NCBI GenBank assembly: GCA_029168955.1
Contig: JAPDOI010000194.1
Coordinates: 558,001 to 622,000 of the forward strand
Length of the DNA stretch: 64,000 bases
Direction: 5' to 3'
Source: Aplectana chamaeleonis
Taxonomy: Eukaryota; Nematoda; Chromadorea; Rhabditida; Cosmocercidae
Of this stretch, positions 10,706 to 19,849 are shown piece after piece. Made by a program: the position numbers and the translations under genes. The first letter of the stretch is position 1; each line of letters starts with the position of its first letter. The notes under the pieces were generated by a model that did no database searches, was not told where the DNA came from, and was given only the letters and a program-made list of their open reading frames with translations.

Positions 10706-12081
10706 GTGGTTTGGGTCTATCTGGTCGAAACGGGAGCTCGTCGTTGGTGGAACTGGCGTGGGTGGGTTTCTGTGCTGATTTCTGTAGCTCTCAAGTTCCT
10801 TCAGTCTGTTGAGCTTGTCGTAGAGGGAAAAGCGCTTGACGGAGCAACTCACAGGTCACTAAAGTATTTAGCACTTTCAGGCCTTCGGAAACGACGATTT
10901 GTGCGAAACGTCAGGTCACTAATAAATCAATTTCACCGTTTATCAAACCTGCACGGCAAAGAATCACAAAAGTACGTTCAACTCATGCCCAGGTTTCAAG
11001 ACAGCCAAACATGGAATCTCATTCGCAACATACCGCCACAATTGTTTGGTCTCGTTCGGGAAGCTTTAGCCCTCCGTCAAAAAGTGGTTCGCACTCGTCA
11101 GTCAATAATTTTCCTACGAAGGTGCAAAACAACCGGTGTGTTACCGAAGTTCATTTTGAATAAGAAGCTAGGATCGATATGTAATGTTTCTGAGTCTCAT
11201 TCTAGTATTGTAAATGTTTACCGTAAGTTACTAGGAGTCGTTCTCAGGCAAAATCAATACGTGTTGTATTCTACCTTATTGAAGTGTGTTTCAAAGGAAT
11301 GTTCATGCCGTCGTCTCCTACCGAATAGTAGTTGGAGAATGATTGAGAGTGGCTCAAAGCGGATATGTGATGCTGTTCGGTCTAGGGCAAAATCAACTCT
11401 GTGTGCTAAGTACGACAGGCTCCTAAACGAACAGCGAGTTAGGGTTTTTGGTAACAGTGTCCAACCACCAATGGACCACCGACTCGAGTCTCTGAGTTGT
11501 CCGCCGGTAGTAACCGATGATCGGGAGGCAAGAGTCACTATAATCGGTAATGCGCAAATTTCGGAAAGTGCCATCAATTTTTGAGTCTGGGCCCTTCTTT
11601 CGCACTCACACAGGGAGTCAATGGATTCACGTACCGGAAAGTTGTTAAAGGATTGCATAATTTAAGGGATCAACTCAGGTTCAGAGCCAGGCGTAATGAA
11701 CAACCCAACACCATGGAGGGAAGTAGGAGTTCTATTTTGACGTCTATACCATTTCCACGTTCGTTCTACAAGGAGCCCGACCCTCGTCCGGAAGTCGATA
11801 TAAAGTTCAGAATTCTTTCATCCGGAATTCGCGACGTGCTCAGTAGGCATGGACGTGAAAGAAGAAAAAACTTGACATCACTACAGCAGGAAGGTTTCAA
11901 GGAGATTCGTGAAAAGCTGGAACGCCACGAAATTCGTCTATCCGTGAGCGACAAGGGAGGAGAGTTTGTGATTACACCTCTCTCATTAGATCAAGAAATC
12001 ACACAGCTCCATTTGAATGATACCTCTGTCTACAATAACAAGCAACGAAAAAGGAATTTGTCGCACAGTGTCGAAAACTAA
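10706..12081 (+). pseudogene. PLE unit 3 N-terminal coding region, frameshifted
   Basis: This part corresponds to the basic N-terminal region of the PLE polyprotein. It is split at 11584, where a five-T run instead of six creates an immediate TGA, and it ends at 12081 after a two-base gain (TACAATAACAAGC for TACACACAAGC near 12035). The frame after the break would join the RT frame that contains 12117. Confidence 0.8.
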
Positions 12082-12116
12082 ATAATACCTGGACGGAAGT
12101 TGGAAAAGCAGCAGGA

Positions 12117-13664
12117 TTGGACGGAAAGCTTATTAGAAGGCTGAAGCTGGAAAACTCGAGATGTCCCGTTTTCTACTCTCTAATAAAGACACATAAATTG
12201 TCTCCGGATAACATCCGTTCCATGGCAGCCGATTCTTTCAAAATTCGACCCATTATCAGCTGTGTGGGGGGACCGACAGATCGAACTTCCTGGTTCCTGT
12301 CTAGAATAATCAGTCAACTTCTTCAGCACATCCCTTCTCACCTACCCAACACAGGACAGCTTCTGGACCGCCTGCGCTGTTTAAGGGATCAACAGAACTG
12401 TGTTATCGAATCTTTCGATGTAAACGCGCTCTACATAAACGTGGATAATGGAGACGCGCTCCAGGCTCTATCTGGAATGCTGGACGAGCACACAGACATC
12501 GCGACGTTTGGCTTGAGTAAGGGCCACATCTTGACGCTAGTGAAGGAGTGCCTGAATTGCAATATTTTCAAGTGGAATGGAACCTACTATGCTCAGGTCA
12601 GAGGGCTCGCAATGGGACAACGACTGGCACCTGTTTTGGCGGTGTGCTTCATGAGCAAAGTAGAAGAGCCAGTGCTATCCCGGCAACCTATCCTGTACTG
12701 TAGGTACATCGACGATTGCTGCGTGGTCACGTCAACTCAGACTGAAATGGATGAGCTGTTTGATATTCTCAATCAACGATCGCAGCACATACGCTTCACC
12801 AGAGAAGCCCCTCACGACGGATGGCTTCCTTTCCTGAATACGCAAATAAGTGTGACTGCTGGTGCATACAGAGTGAAATGGTATCGCAAGGAAACCTCCA
12901 AGAACATCGTCATTCACGCAACATCTGCGCACCCTGGAGCCGTGAAATGCGCCGTGATTCGGAACATGTTCAGAACTGCCAATCAAGTCTGTACGGGAGA
13001 CGAAGAGCGAGAAGAGTCGCGCAGACTGGCTGGTGCTATTACTCGTCTGAATGGATATACTGCGCAGCGACGGGACCGTGGCAGAAGAGTGAGGCTCCCG
13101 AATCGAATTGACAACAAAGTGCCTCTGCAGCTACCGTTCTTTTCCGACAGAGTGAGTGCAGCTATACGGCAATGTATTGCGCGTGCGGACCTCAGCGATG
13201 ATGTGGCTCTCATAAACATCCCTCGGGACAACATAAAGCGGCAACTTGTACGCAACCGGCTCTACGACCGCACTTGCGACACGGAAAATTGCACAGTATG
13301 TCCAAACGGAGCAGAAGGCGATTGCTTATTGAGCGGTGTCATCTACCAGCTTCAGTGCACGTCCTGCTGCGAGATCTACGTAGGGGAAACGGGAAGAATG
13401 CTGAACATTCGTGTCAAGGAGCACCTAGCAGGAAAGCGGTGCAAAAATACATTAACTCCCCTTGGAAAACACAGGCAAGAAGAGCATGGTGGAGTTGATT
13501 TTGACATCAAATGCACGATTCTAAGTCGTGAGGAGGATATTGGAGCGAGGAAAGCACTGGAGGCCTTCTATATCATGTCCCGCTCCCCCAGACTCAATAA
13601 TAGAAATGAGTGCATTTCCATTACTAGTGACTTCCTACCATTCATACCGCTGTGCCAGCTATAG
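12117..13664 (+). CDS. PLE reverse transcriptase with C-terminal GIY-YIG endonuclease
   Basis: An uninterrupted 515-codon frame joins the RT core and the endonuclease. Approximate residues: SLIKTHK 22-28, IRPIISCVGGPTDR 43-57, catalytic DVNALY 101-106, GLAMGQRLAPVLA 162-174, the YIDD box at 199-202, zinc cluster CDTENCTVCP about 388-397, GIY-YIG core IYVGETGR about 423-430, and KHRQEEHGG near 458. The C-terminal position of the GIY-YIG domain is typical of EN(+) Penelope-clade elements. The ATG at 12117 is internal; the true start lies in the broken N-terminal region. The C-terminus uses the five-C register and ends in PFIPLCQL. Confidence 0.9.
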   Translation: MDGKLIRRLKLENSRCPVFYSLIKTHKLSPDNIRSMAADSFKIRPIISCVGGPTDRTSWFLSRIISQLLQHIPSHLPNTGQLLDRLRCLRDQQNCVIESFDVNALYINVDNGDALQALSGMLDEHTDIATFGLSKGHILTLVKECLNCNIFKWNGTYYAQVRGLAMGQRLAPVLAVCFMSKVEEPVLSRQPILYCRYIDDCCVVTSTQTEMDELFDILNQRSQHIRFTREAPHDGWLPFLNTQISVTAGAYRVKWYRKETSKNIVIHATSAHPGAVKCAVIRNMFRTANQVCTGDEEREESRRLAGAITRLNGYTAQRRDRGRRVRLPNRIDNKVPLQLPFFSDRVSAAIRQCIARADLSDDVALINIPRDNIKRQLVRNRLYDRTCDTENCTVCPNGAEGDCLLSGVIYQLQCTSCCEIYVGETGRMLNIRVKEHLAGKRCKNTLTPLGKHRQEEHGGVDFDIKCTILSREEDIGARKALEAFYIMSRSPRLNNRNECISITSDFLPFIPLCQL

Positions 13665-13679
13665 CACGATCAGCCGTGT

Positions 13680-14025
13680 ATGACCAGGCGGGTTCACTTG
13701 TCTCCTGGCTTGCGGTCTATCTGGTCGATACGGGAGCTCGTCGTTGGTGGAACTGGCGTGGGTGGGTTTCTGTGCTGATTTCGGTGGCTTACTCAAGTTT
13801 TTGGGGCTTGTTGAACTTGTCGTAGAGGGAGAAGCGCTTGATGGAGCAACTCACAGGTCACTAAAGTTTTTAGCACTTTCAGGCCTTCGAAAACGACGAT
13901 TTGTTCGAAACGTCAGGCCACTAATAAACCAGTTTCACCGTTTATCAAACCTGCACGGCAAAGAATCACAAAAGTACGTTCAACTCATGCCCAGGTTTCA
14001 AGACAGCCAAACATGGAATCTCATT
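13680..14025 (+). mobile_element. Penelope-like element unit 4, 3'-truncated
   Basis: The unit starts at the ATG at 13680 with the VELAWVG coding region and matches unit 1 up to the words for TWNLI at 14025, where an unrelated AT-rich sequence begins. This is the right edge of the PLE array. Confidence 0.9.
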
Positions 14026-14518
14026 TGAGACATATATTTGATTTTGAGATATATATTATAGAAATCCGGAAAACTCGAATGTGGCGTTGTGCCCCCAAAA
14101 ATTTTCCCCGCTGGGATTCTTTGAGAAATTAAGCCGAAAACTTTGAAAAATTGACAAATAAACCTCAGATTCGTGATCAGCGCCCGAGAAAACTCCAGTG
14201 AGGGGAATTCAAGTGAAATCTGAAACATTTTTCTGAAGCGTTTCCAGTTCGGTTCGGAAAATGTGCTTTCACCCAACCTTTGCTCAGACGCTTTGTTTTG
14301 AACGCTGAAACGATTATGAGGTCCGCTCCCAGATTTTCGGAAGTTTTCTGAGCATTTTGGAAGGTACAAAAGAACGACCGTTTTGAGCTTATAACTTCTC
14401 GAAACCAGCGGCTCGGGGCGGGGCACTGCGCAGTCTCACTATAGATGCCCAAGAGATACTAGCCATACACTTCGTTTCCGCAGATCCGGCCTACGCTTTG
14501 TATACTTTCCTTGTTAGC
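14026..14518. repeat. Dispersed non-coding repeat R1
   Basis: The block runs in the same order as 18640-19220: a GAAATCCGGAAA segment, an AATTTTCCCC segment, AACCTCAGATTCGTGATCAGC, a run ending in AACATTTTTCTGAAGCG, then a GCTCGGGGCGG segment. The two copies differ at perhaps a quarter of positions by eye. No coding potential is seen. It flanks the truncated PLE unit. Confidence 0.55.
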
Positions 14519-14815
14519 ACGGTCAAGCGGGGCGTTGCGTAATTTTTCAAAATCGGAGCGACCCCCTCCCCACCATCAAAATTTTCCTTCCCAAATCCAA
14601 AATTTTTGCGAAGAGCGATTTCTGGGCAGTTTATATATGATTAATAAAACTGTCTGACGCCGAAGCTCGTTCAGTAGTCGCAATGCTACAATCCCTGCCT
14701 TTGGTGACCGAAAAAATCAAGAATTTTTGGGATATCTTCACGAAATTTCCATTTTTTGATCGAAATTTTTGCGATCCCCTCAATGCAAAATTTCGCAACC
14801 CCGCTCGACCCTGCT
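14519..14815. mobile_element. TIR element R2 (GGTCAAGCGGGG family)
   Basis: The left end GGTCAAGCGGGGCGTTGCG and the right end CGCAACCCCGCTCGACC form an imperfect terminal inverted repeat. A better copy is at 21792-22564 and a degraded one at about 15395-15725. The interior is non-coding with GACCCC/TTTTTGCGA blocks. Confidence 0.5.
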
Positions 14816-14908
14816 TGTTAGCATTGAACCACACCCTGTCACTTTGGCTCCGAAAAAAGTCACAAATACAACCCCCCTCCACAAACACACTGGAGTGAGG
14901 TAACCGAC

Positions 14909-15023
14909 CTGTAGCTTTCTGAACGAGATATAAACACCCATAAGGAGTACAAGGAAATATCGTACGCTTCAACTCGCCACGCATAAGACGACCAGCGTTT
15001 TCCCTCGTCAAGCCATCCACATC
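14909..15023 (-). CDS. dao-3: FolD/MTHFD gene, exon 4 (catalytic Asp region)
   Basis: The exon is 115 bp: 38 codons plus one base. It reads from 15023 after the acceptor GTATTCAG and ends at a GTCGGT donor. It starts DVDGLTRENAGRLMRG and ends CLYLVQKATG. The second Asp (predicted residue 124) matches the catalytic Asp125 of the family, and PCTPYG is the conserved folate-site loop. It joins exon 3 in phase 0. No continuation was found between 14908 and the PLE array, so the NAD(P)-binding C-terminal half is either left of the window, past a >14.9 kb intron, or lost. Confidence 0.9.
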
Positions 15024-15394
15024 CTGAATACGAGAAGAAATATTTAAATTATGTTCGACTGTTGTATGAAGTCTTGGATGTGTAGCATGTAAAGGGTGTG
15101 AAATTTAGGCGAGGCTGGAGAGTCCCAATGGAAAACCATAAGAATGACCATGTATGTCACGTTGAGGAAGTTTATATAACTCTCGCCATGATGCTAACCT
15201 CGACAAGACATAAAATTTAGAATATTGACGGCCATTACGCCTCTGCACGAGTAAGCAGGGTTGCGATCTGGCGCAACGGGGGTCGTAATGATTTTGGGAA
15301 ACTGTTGAGAAGAAAATGGAAATTTGGTGGGCTTGTAACATTTTTGGAGAAAGAATCGAGCTTCCTAAACACCACTTGGTAAGCTAAAATGACA
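15024..15394. other. FolD intron 3, part without recognised feature
   Basis: AT-rich sequence with no convincing coding frame or repeat boundary. A minus-strand frame at 15341-15105 resembles nothing known and lacks splice context. Confidence 0.4.
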
Positions 15395-15725
15395 GAGTCA
15401 AGCAGGACGTTGCGTAATTTTTGAAAATAAGAGCCACCCCACCACTTTTTTTCCAGAATCCAATAATTTTGCGACCCCCCCCCCGAGGCGCGATTTCGGG
15501 CAGTTTATATTCGAATACTAAAACTATCAGACGCACAAAATTCGTTCAGTAGTCAGCCTCAAGCGTCTAAAACCTGAGCACTGCTACCATCCTTCCCTTT
15601 AGTGACTCGAAATACCGGGAATTTTCGGGATAGCTTACCCAAACCTCCATTTTTGATCCGAAAAAATTGTGATCCTCCTCCTAATCTTCATTTTCGGACC
15701 AAAATTTTTGCGACCCCCCCCTCCC
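15395..15725. repeat. Degraded R2-type repeat in FolD intron 3
   Basis: It shares with 14519-14815 the order GTCAAGC..CGTTGCGTAATTTTT, TTTTGCGACC, GGGCAGTTTATAT, TTCGTTCAGTAGTC and TTTTTGCGACCCC. It is expanded and diverged, and its right end is unclear. Confidence 0.5.
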
Positions 15726-16113
15726 GCTGCGGAAATTACCAATAGTTTGATTTTTTTTTCAAATTTGTCACTGAAAAAAGCTAAAACAATTTGTTATCTC
15801 GGGAGTGGGATCGTGAAAACTTTTAAACGCTTTTTAGAGATTTAGTCATCAACAGGGGACCGTATCTATGCGGATAATTGGCACAAAGGCCTGCTTAACC
15901 CTGAATCTGCTACTACACACGGAGCTTAGACATGCGCAGTTGTATCGCACTGGAATGTTTTGCTGTAGAGATTCAAAACTCCGACTAGTGCTTGGTCCCT
16001 CAATCTTGTTTTAAAGAGAATTCATAGGGATTGAAAATTATATTTCCGTGTTCGAGTTTACAAAAATGACTGTCTTCTTCTTCTTCTTTGCAGCCACATT
16101 GAGGGTTTGATCA
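15726..16113. other. FolD intron 3, part without recognised feature
   Basis: No gene, clear repeat or inverted repeat was recognised here apart from TTCTTC and poly-T runs. Confidence 0.35.
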
Positions 16114-16604
16114 TCAATTGAGAAAATGTGCGACCAGTAATGAATTCGTCCATAAGTCCATTAGGCCTCTTTCAGTGTTCGATCGCTGTGCGACACGATG
16201 GGGTTATCACCCCATCGTGTAACATAACATGAGCATATCTCTTCGCACGTCGATCTGTATTCAGAACATGTCTTCGCAGCGATCGCACTCCGAAAGAGCT
16301 CTTACGGTCAGCGTGGTGGATCTCTCCGGACATTTGAATAGGTGTGCAGTATCATGGCCAAGGCAGCCACAGTCCGGGCAAACATCTAATTTGCTGCTGT
16401 CCACCTTGTTGACGTAGGGCATAAGCATAGTAGAGTGACCACGGCTGTCTGGCTGTCTTGAACGATATAATAAGACCATTCCATTAGCTTCCCTGTCGCG
16501 CATGCGTCCTTTAGCGATCTAGCTAGTGCCCTCCCCGATAGAGGATGCATGTGCCACGGGTCCCAATGGAATGACGGGGGCCGCTCACTCGTTGCACACT
16601 CCAC
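16114..16604 (-). pseudogene. Non-LTR retrotransposon ORF2 C-terminus, split by a MITE
   Basis: The minus-strand frame contains CPDCGCLGHDTAHLFKCP, the Cys/His knuckle found near the C-terminus of several LINE polymerases. The frame is interrupted by the MITE at 16164-16301. Across the MITE the codons join to LTV then MDLWTN, which fits the LxDLW ending of these proteins, and a stop follows at 16116-16114. A second frame upstream (to about 16604) implies one further frameshift. This is a dead LINE fragment in a FolD intron, in the same orientation as the gene. Confidence 0.7.
16164..16301. mobile_element. 138-bp Harbinger-like MITE (TTA target)
   Basis: The ends are GGCCTCTTTCAGTG and the complement of GAGCTCTTTCGGAGTG, with further matching GATCGCTG subterminal blocks, flanked by TTA at 16161-16163 and 16302-16304. 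Its left end matches the element at 3026-4527. Removing it together with one TTA restores the LINE frame. Confidence 0.85.
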
Positions 16605-16659
16605 TCTTTCCGTGTGCTCGGCATAGAGCTGAGATTTCCCGCCCGAACTTTGCTTTAAA

Positions 16660-17215
16660 GGGATAATCTAGGGGGAGGCAACACAAAGATGAGGTCGGTT
16701 CTCAGATTATCTCAAAATTTTACGGTAAGCCACTAACAAGGGAATTACCAGACCTGGTCTCCAGAACTAACCATTAACCAGGTTTTTCTGATCGACTACC
16801 TCCCGGGTAGTCATAAAAACTCTATCCTGGCTGCCCTAGCAATAGTACAAGAAAAAGTTATGAGCGTAGAAGTTGTGATCTCTGTAGGTAAAATAAAATT
16901 TATCTGCCGTAAACTGTCTTTATCGTTCGAATTATCGAAAAACTGACTCATATTGGTGTTCAGCGCCTTAGATATCCCCTTTGAGAGAAGTTTGGGCTAA
17001 TAAATTTGGTTTGAATTTTTTTTCTTATAAAAAATTGTTGAAAATTTTATTATTACTCGGGCAGCTAGAATAGGGTTTTTACAAGAACCCGTAAGGTGGT
17101 CGATCAGAAAAACATGGCTACATGCGAAGTTCTGGCAGACAGGTCTAGTCACTCCCTAGTGAGATTCTCAGTCTGAGAATAATCAGATTATCGAATTGGC
17201 TACTGTAGTCTACCG
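16660..17215. repeat. Imperfect ~550-bp inverted repeat (foldback element)
   Basis: The segment around 16785-16840 (TTTTTCTGATCGACTACC) is matched in reverse complement around 17050-17115 (GGTGGTCGATCAGAAAAAC), about 80% by eye. The outer arms also share CAGATTATC words. No coding frame and no clear target duplication were found. It lies in FolD intron 3. Confidence 0.55.
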
Positions 17216-17348
17216 CTTCAAACTTAACTCTCTGAAAACCAGGGCTAGGGGTGGGTTTCCATGTCAGGAATGAACATTCACACATAACGTTCCACGCGTA
17301 TCGTTCGAATTAAGGATTCGAAAAAAAAATTCTTCTAAATAAACCAAC

Positions 17349-17414
17349 CTTAAGAGGATGTATCTTGTCGATAACAGCATCAGCATCAATGTGGTTTTTG
17401 CAATCAAGTGGCAA
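17349..17414 (-). CDS. dao-3: FolD/MTHFD gene, exon 3 (66-bp microexon)
   Basis: The exon has 22 codons in phase 0. The acceptor is GTTTTAG at 17421-17415 and the donor GTTGGT. It encodes LPLD at its start and HIDADAVIDKIHPLK at its end. This fits the family segment between the catalytic Gln (VQ-LPL) and DVDG, where HID...I.P.K is conserved. It joins exon 2 (ending GIIVQ) and exon 4 (starting DVDG) with no gap, giving the expected spacing from Gln to Asp. It is too short to find without reading across the splice sites. Confidence 0.9.
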
Positions 17415-17859
17415 CTAAAACTGGAAAAAATACAAACAGACTTGTTGCTTGATATATGGTTCGGAAATAAAAGCATCAATGGCGAAATGGACTTCGAGTT
17501 TGTGTTTTATTCCCAAGTAACCTCACACGGAGAAGCTTTCGGCCAAATCTAACAAGGAAACTTCTATTAGCCAAAGTGAGCATTTCAATTGAAATGTACT
17601 AAACTAGAACGGAGTTTGGACATAGAGTCTGAATATGCCTTTCACAGCCGCCTAGGATCACTCTAAAAAAAGTTGTACGCATTTTCCTCTGATTTCCGTA
17701 CCTATTGCAGCCTCAAAAACGCAGTTATCTTTCGAAAATCTGGAGACGAACCTCGTAGTCGTGTTCAGCGCCTAAAACAACCTCCTTGGACGTGTGGGTG
17801 GAAGCACATTATTCGAACTTTGCACAGAGTGAAAGCGCTTTTCACTTGTACGGATTTTC
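17415..17859. other. FolD intron 2, part without recognised feature
   Basis: No supported gene or repeat boundary was found. A plus-strand frame through 17358-17552 is largely the antisense of exon 3. Confidence 0.4.
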
Positions 17860-19225
17860 GGCTTACAACGGAAGTGTTTAGAGCGGTAAACGCATCTGCG
17901 AAAGCGACTAGTATCGTTAGTATCTCTTGTGGCTCAATAGTAATAGTAAAAATGTAAAAATGCGCAGTGTTCCGCCCCGAGCTGCAGGTACAAACAAGTA
18001 GCCTCGCAAAAAAGCATGGTTACTACCAAACATCGGGCATTTTTTTGGAGTTTCAAAACATCTTTCTGTTCTCTCTTTCTCTTTCTGTTGAAGGAAAGTT
18101 TGAAAGGAAAGATTTGGAAAATGTCTGACCAGGGAAATGTTTAGAGTGTCAAACGAATCTGCGAAAACGACTTATATCGTATATCTTCTGGCCCAATAGT
18201 GAAAATGCGCAGTATCCCGCCCCCCAAGCTGCAGGTTCAAAAAAATTATGAATATCTTTCAAGTCTCGCGAGAAGGCACCCATCAGGTTTTTTTCTTGAA
18301 ATTTAAAAGAATTTTCTCGGATTTAGCTCAAAACTTGTATGTAGGGGTAATCTAGGGTGGTGAACACGAATTTGGAGTCCATTTGTCGGAACTCTGAAGG
18401 TAACTGTAGTTTACGGTAGGTAACATGTCATTTAGGGGGCGAAACCTACCTTAGAATTTTGAAAATCGACAAAAGGACGTTAAATTCGTATTCTCCACCC
18501 CGAATATACAAATTTTGAGTAAAATCTGAGACTTTGACTAAACTACCGTAATCTGCCAAAAATCGATAAACGGATTCGAGATCCGTGTTCAGCACTCCAT
18601 ATAACCCACAGAGGATGATTTTGAGACACATCTGTAGTAGAAATCCGGAAATCTCGAAAGTGGCGTTTTTCTCTCGAAATTTTCCCCGGTTGGGAAGCTT
18701 AGAACAAAATTAGCCAAAAACCTTGGAAATTCGGCAAGTAAACCACAGATTCGGGATCAGCATCCCAAAAAAAACCCTGGGAGAATTTGAAGTCAAATCT
18801 GCAACATTTTTCTATAACGCTCTCAGAGCCCTCTAATCAGTATGAATAAACGCCCTACCGGAAATTCGTTCAAGTCGAAAACGCTATCAGTCTGAACAAA
18901 CTTTGGAAAACGTGACTTCAACCAAAATTTCATCATGGGGTAGTTTTGGGCGCTGAACATATTTATTAGATCCGTTTACGGATTTTCCGAAGACTAATGT
19001 GCTTTTAGAAGGAGCGAAAAGCACAAAAAACGACGTTTCAAGGTAGGATTAATATCACTTGGTTTCTGAGCTTCATTTGATGAATAGTAGATTTTTAAGC
19101 TTGTAACTTCTTGGAATCTGCAGCTCGGGGCGGAATACAGCGCAGTTTTACTATTGAGCCACAAGAGATACTAACGATACTAGTCGCTTTCGCAAATGCG
19201 TTCACCACTCTGACCACTTTCCTTG
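17860..19225. repeat. Foldback and dispersed repeats in FolD intron 2
   Basis: The arm at 17865-17995 (GCGACTAGTATCGTTAG, TTCCGCCCCGAGCTGCAGG) is repeated in reverse complement at about 19100-19215, and a diverged direct copy lies at 18125-18240. Inside it, 18640-18830 matches R1 at 14060-14240. The whole may be one large composite foldback element with R1-type arms. There is no coding capacity. Confidence 0.6.
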
Positions 19226-19586
19226 TCAACGTTGATTTATCAATTAGGGCGTTCAAAAAGTTTAAGAAAAATATTACAAATTAGACGTAAAACCCCCGAG
19301 GGGGGGCTATTTGCGGTGCTTATCACGAATCTGAGGTTCATTTGAAGATTTTCAAAAGTTTTCGACTAAATTTGAGGGCATCACGCGACTTTTGACGATT
19401 TGCGTAATGCTACGATAAATGTCGCTCAAATGTTTTTCTGGAGGTCAATAGGGAGCTCTTGAACCCTTAGAAGAAGACAGAAAGAACTCCTCGTGGAGTT
19501 GTTGATGCCCGTTGCATGAGTCTCCTTGATCTTGGTGGTCGACTCCACAGATCCACCACGCGTAGGTTGAGCATCTCGGATCCAAA

Positions 19587-19849
19587 AGCTTAATGATTAC
19601 AAGCGGACGCGGTGGATGGAGTTCACTGAATCTTTGAATTTCTCAACTGATGCAAAGAAGACCTGGAGCATTCTTAAGCGGTTGTCTGGGAAGAAATTGG
19701 CAGCGGACCGCAACATGCTTGAGTTTCCTTCGGGGAAATTTGAGTCCGGCTTTAAAGCTGCATGTCGACTTGGAAAACACTTTGCTTCAGCGACGTCCCG
19801 CCGTGATCGATCCAACAGGCTCACTCTCCGGTCTATAAGGAACCCTTAG
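19587..19849 (+). pseudogene. Non-LTR retrotransposon fragment (linker before the RT)
   Basis: A plus-strand frame encodes YKRTRWMEFTESL, TKK-like KKTWSILKRLSGKK and a following hydrophilic stretch. This pattern (RW..F..SL...TWSI.K.LSGK) is typical of the region between endonuclease and reverse transcriptase in Jockey/CR1-type LINEs. It is 5'- and 3'-truncated and lies antisense to the FolD gene in intron 2. The clade is not certain. Confidence 0.6.

Larger units (their letters stand above)
10681..13679 (+). mobile_element. Penelope-like element unit 3
   Basis: The third complete unit. Its first ~250 bp share the divergent patch at the end of unit 2; the rest is nearly identical to unit 1. 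It carries the best RT plus endonuclease frame of the plus-strand array and is followed directly by a truncated fourth unit at 13680. Confidence 0.9.

Noticed and set aside
15105..15341. Minus frame with LPQRDIHGHS as a candidate for the missing FolD exon after VQ
   Set aside because: No acceptor in phase and poor fit. The exon at 17349-17414 fits perfectly in phase and sequence.
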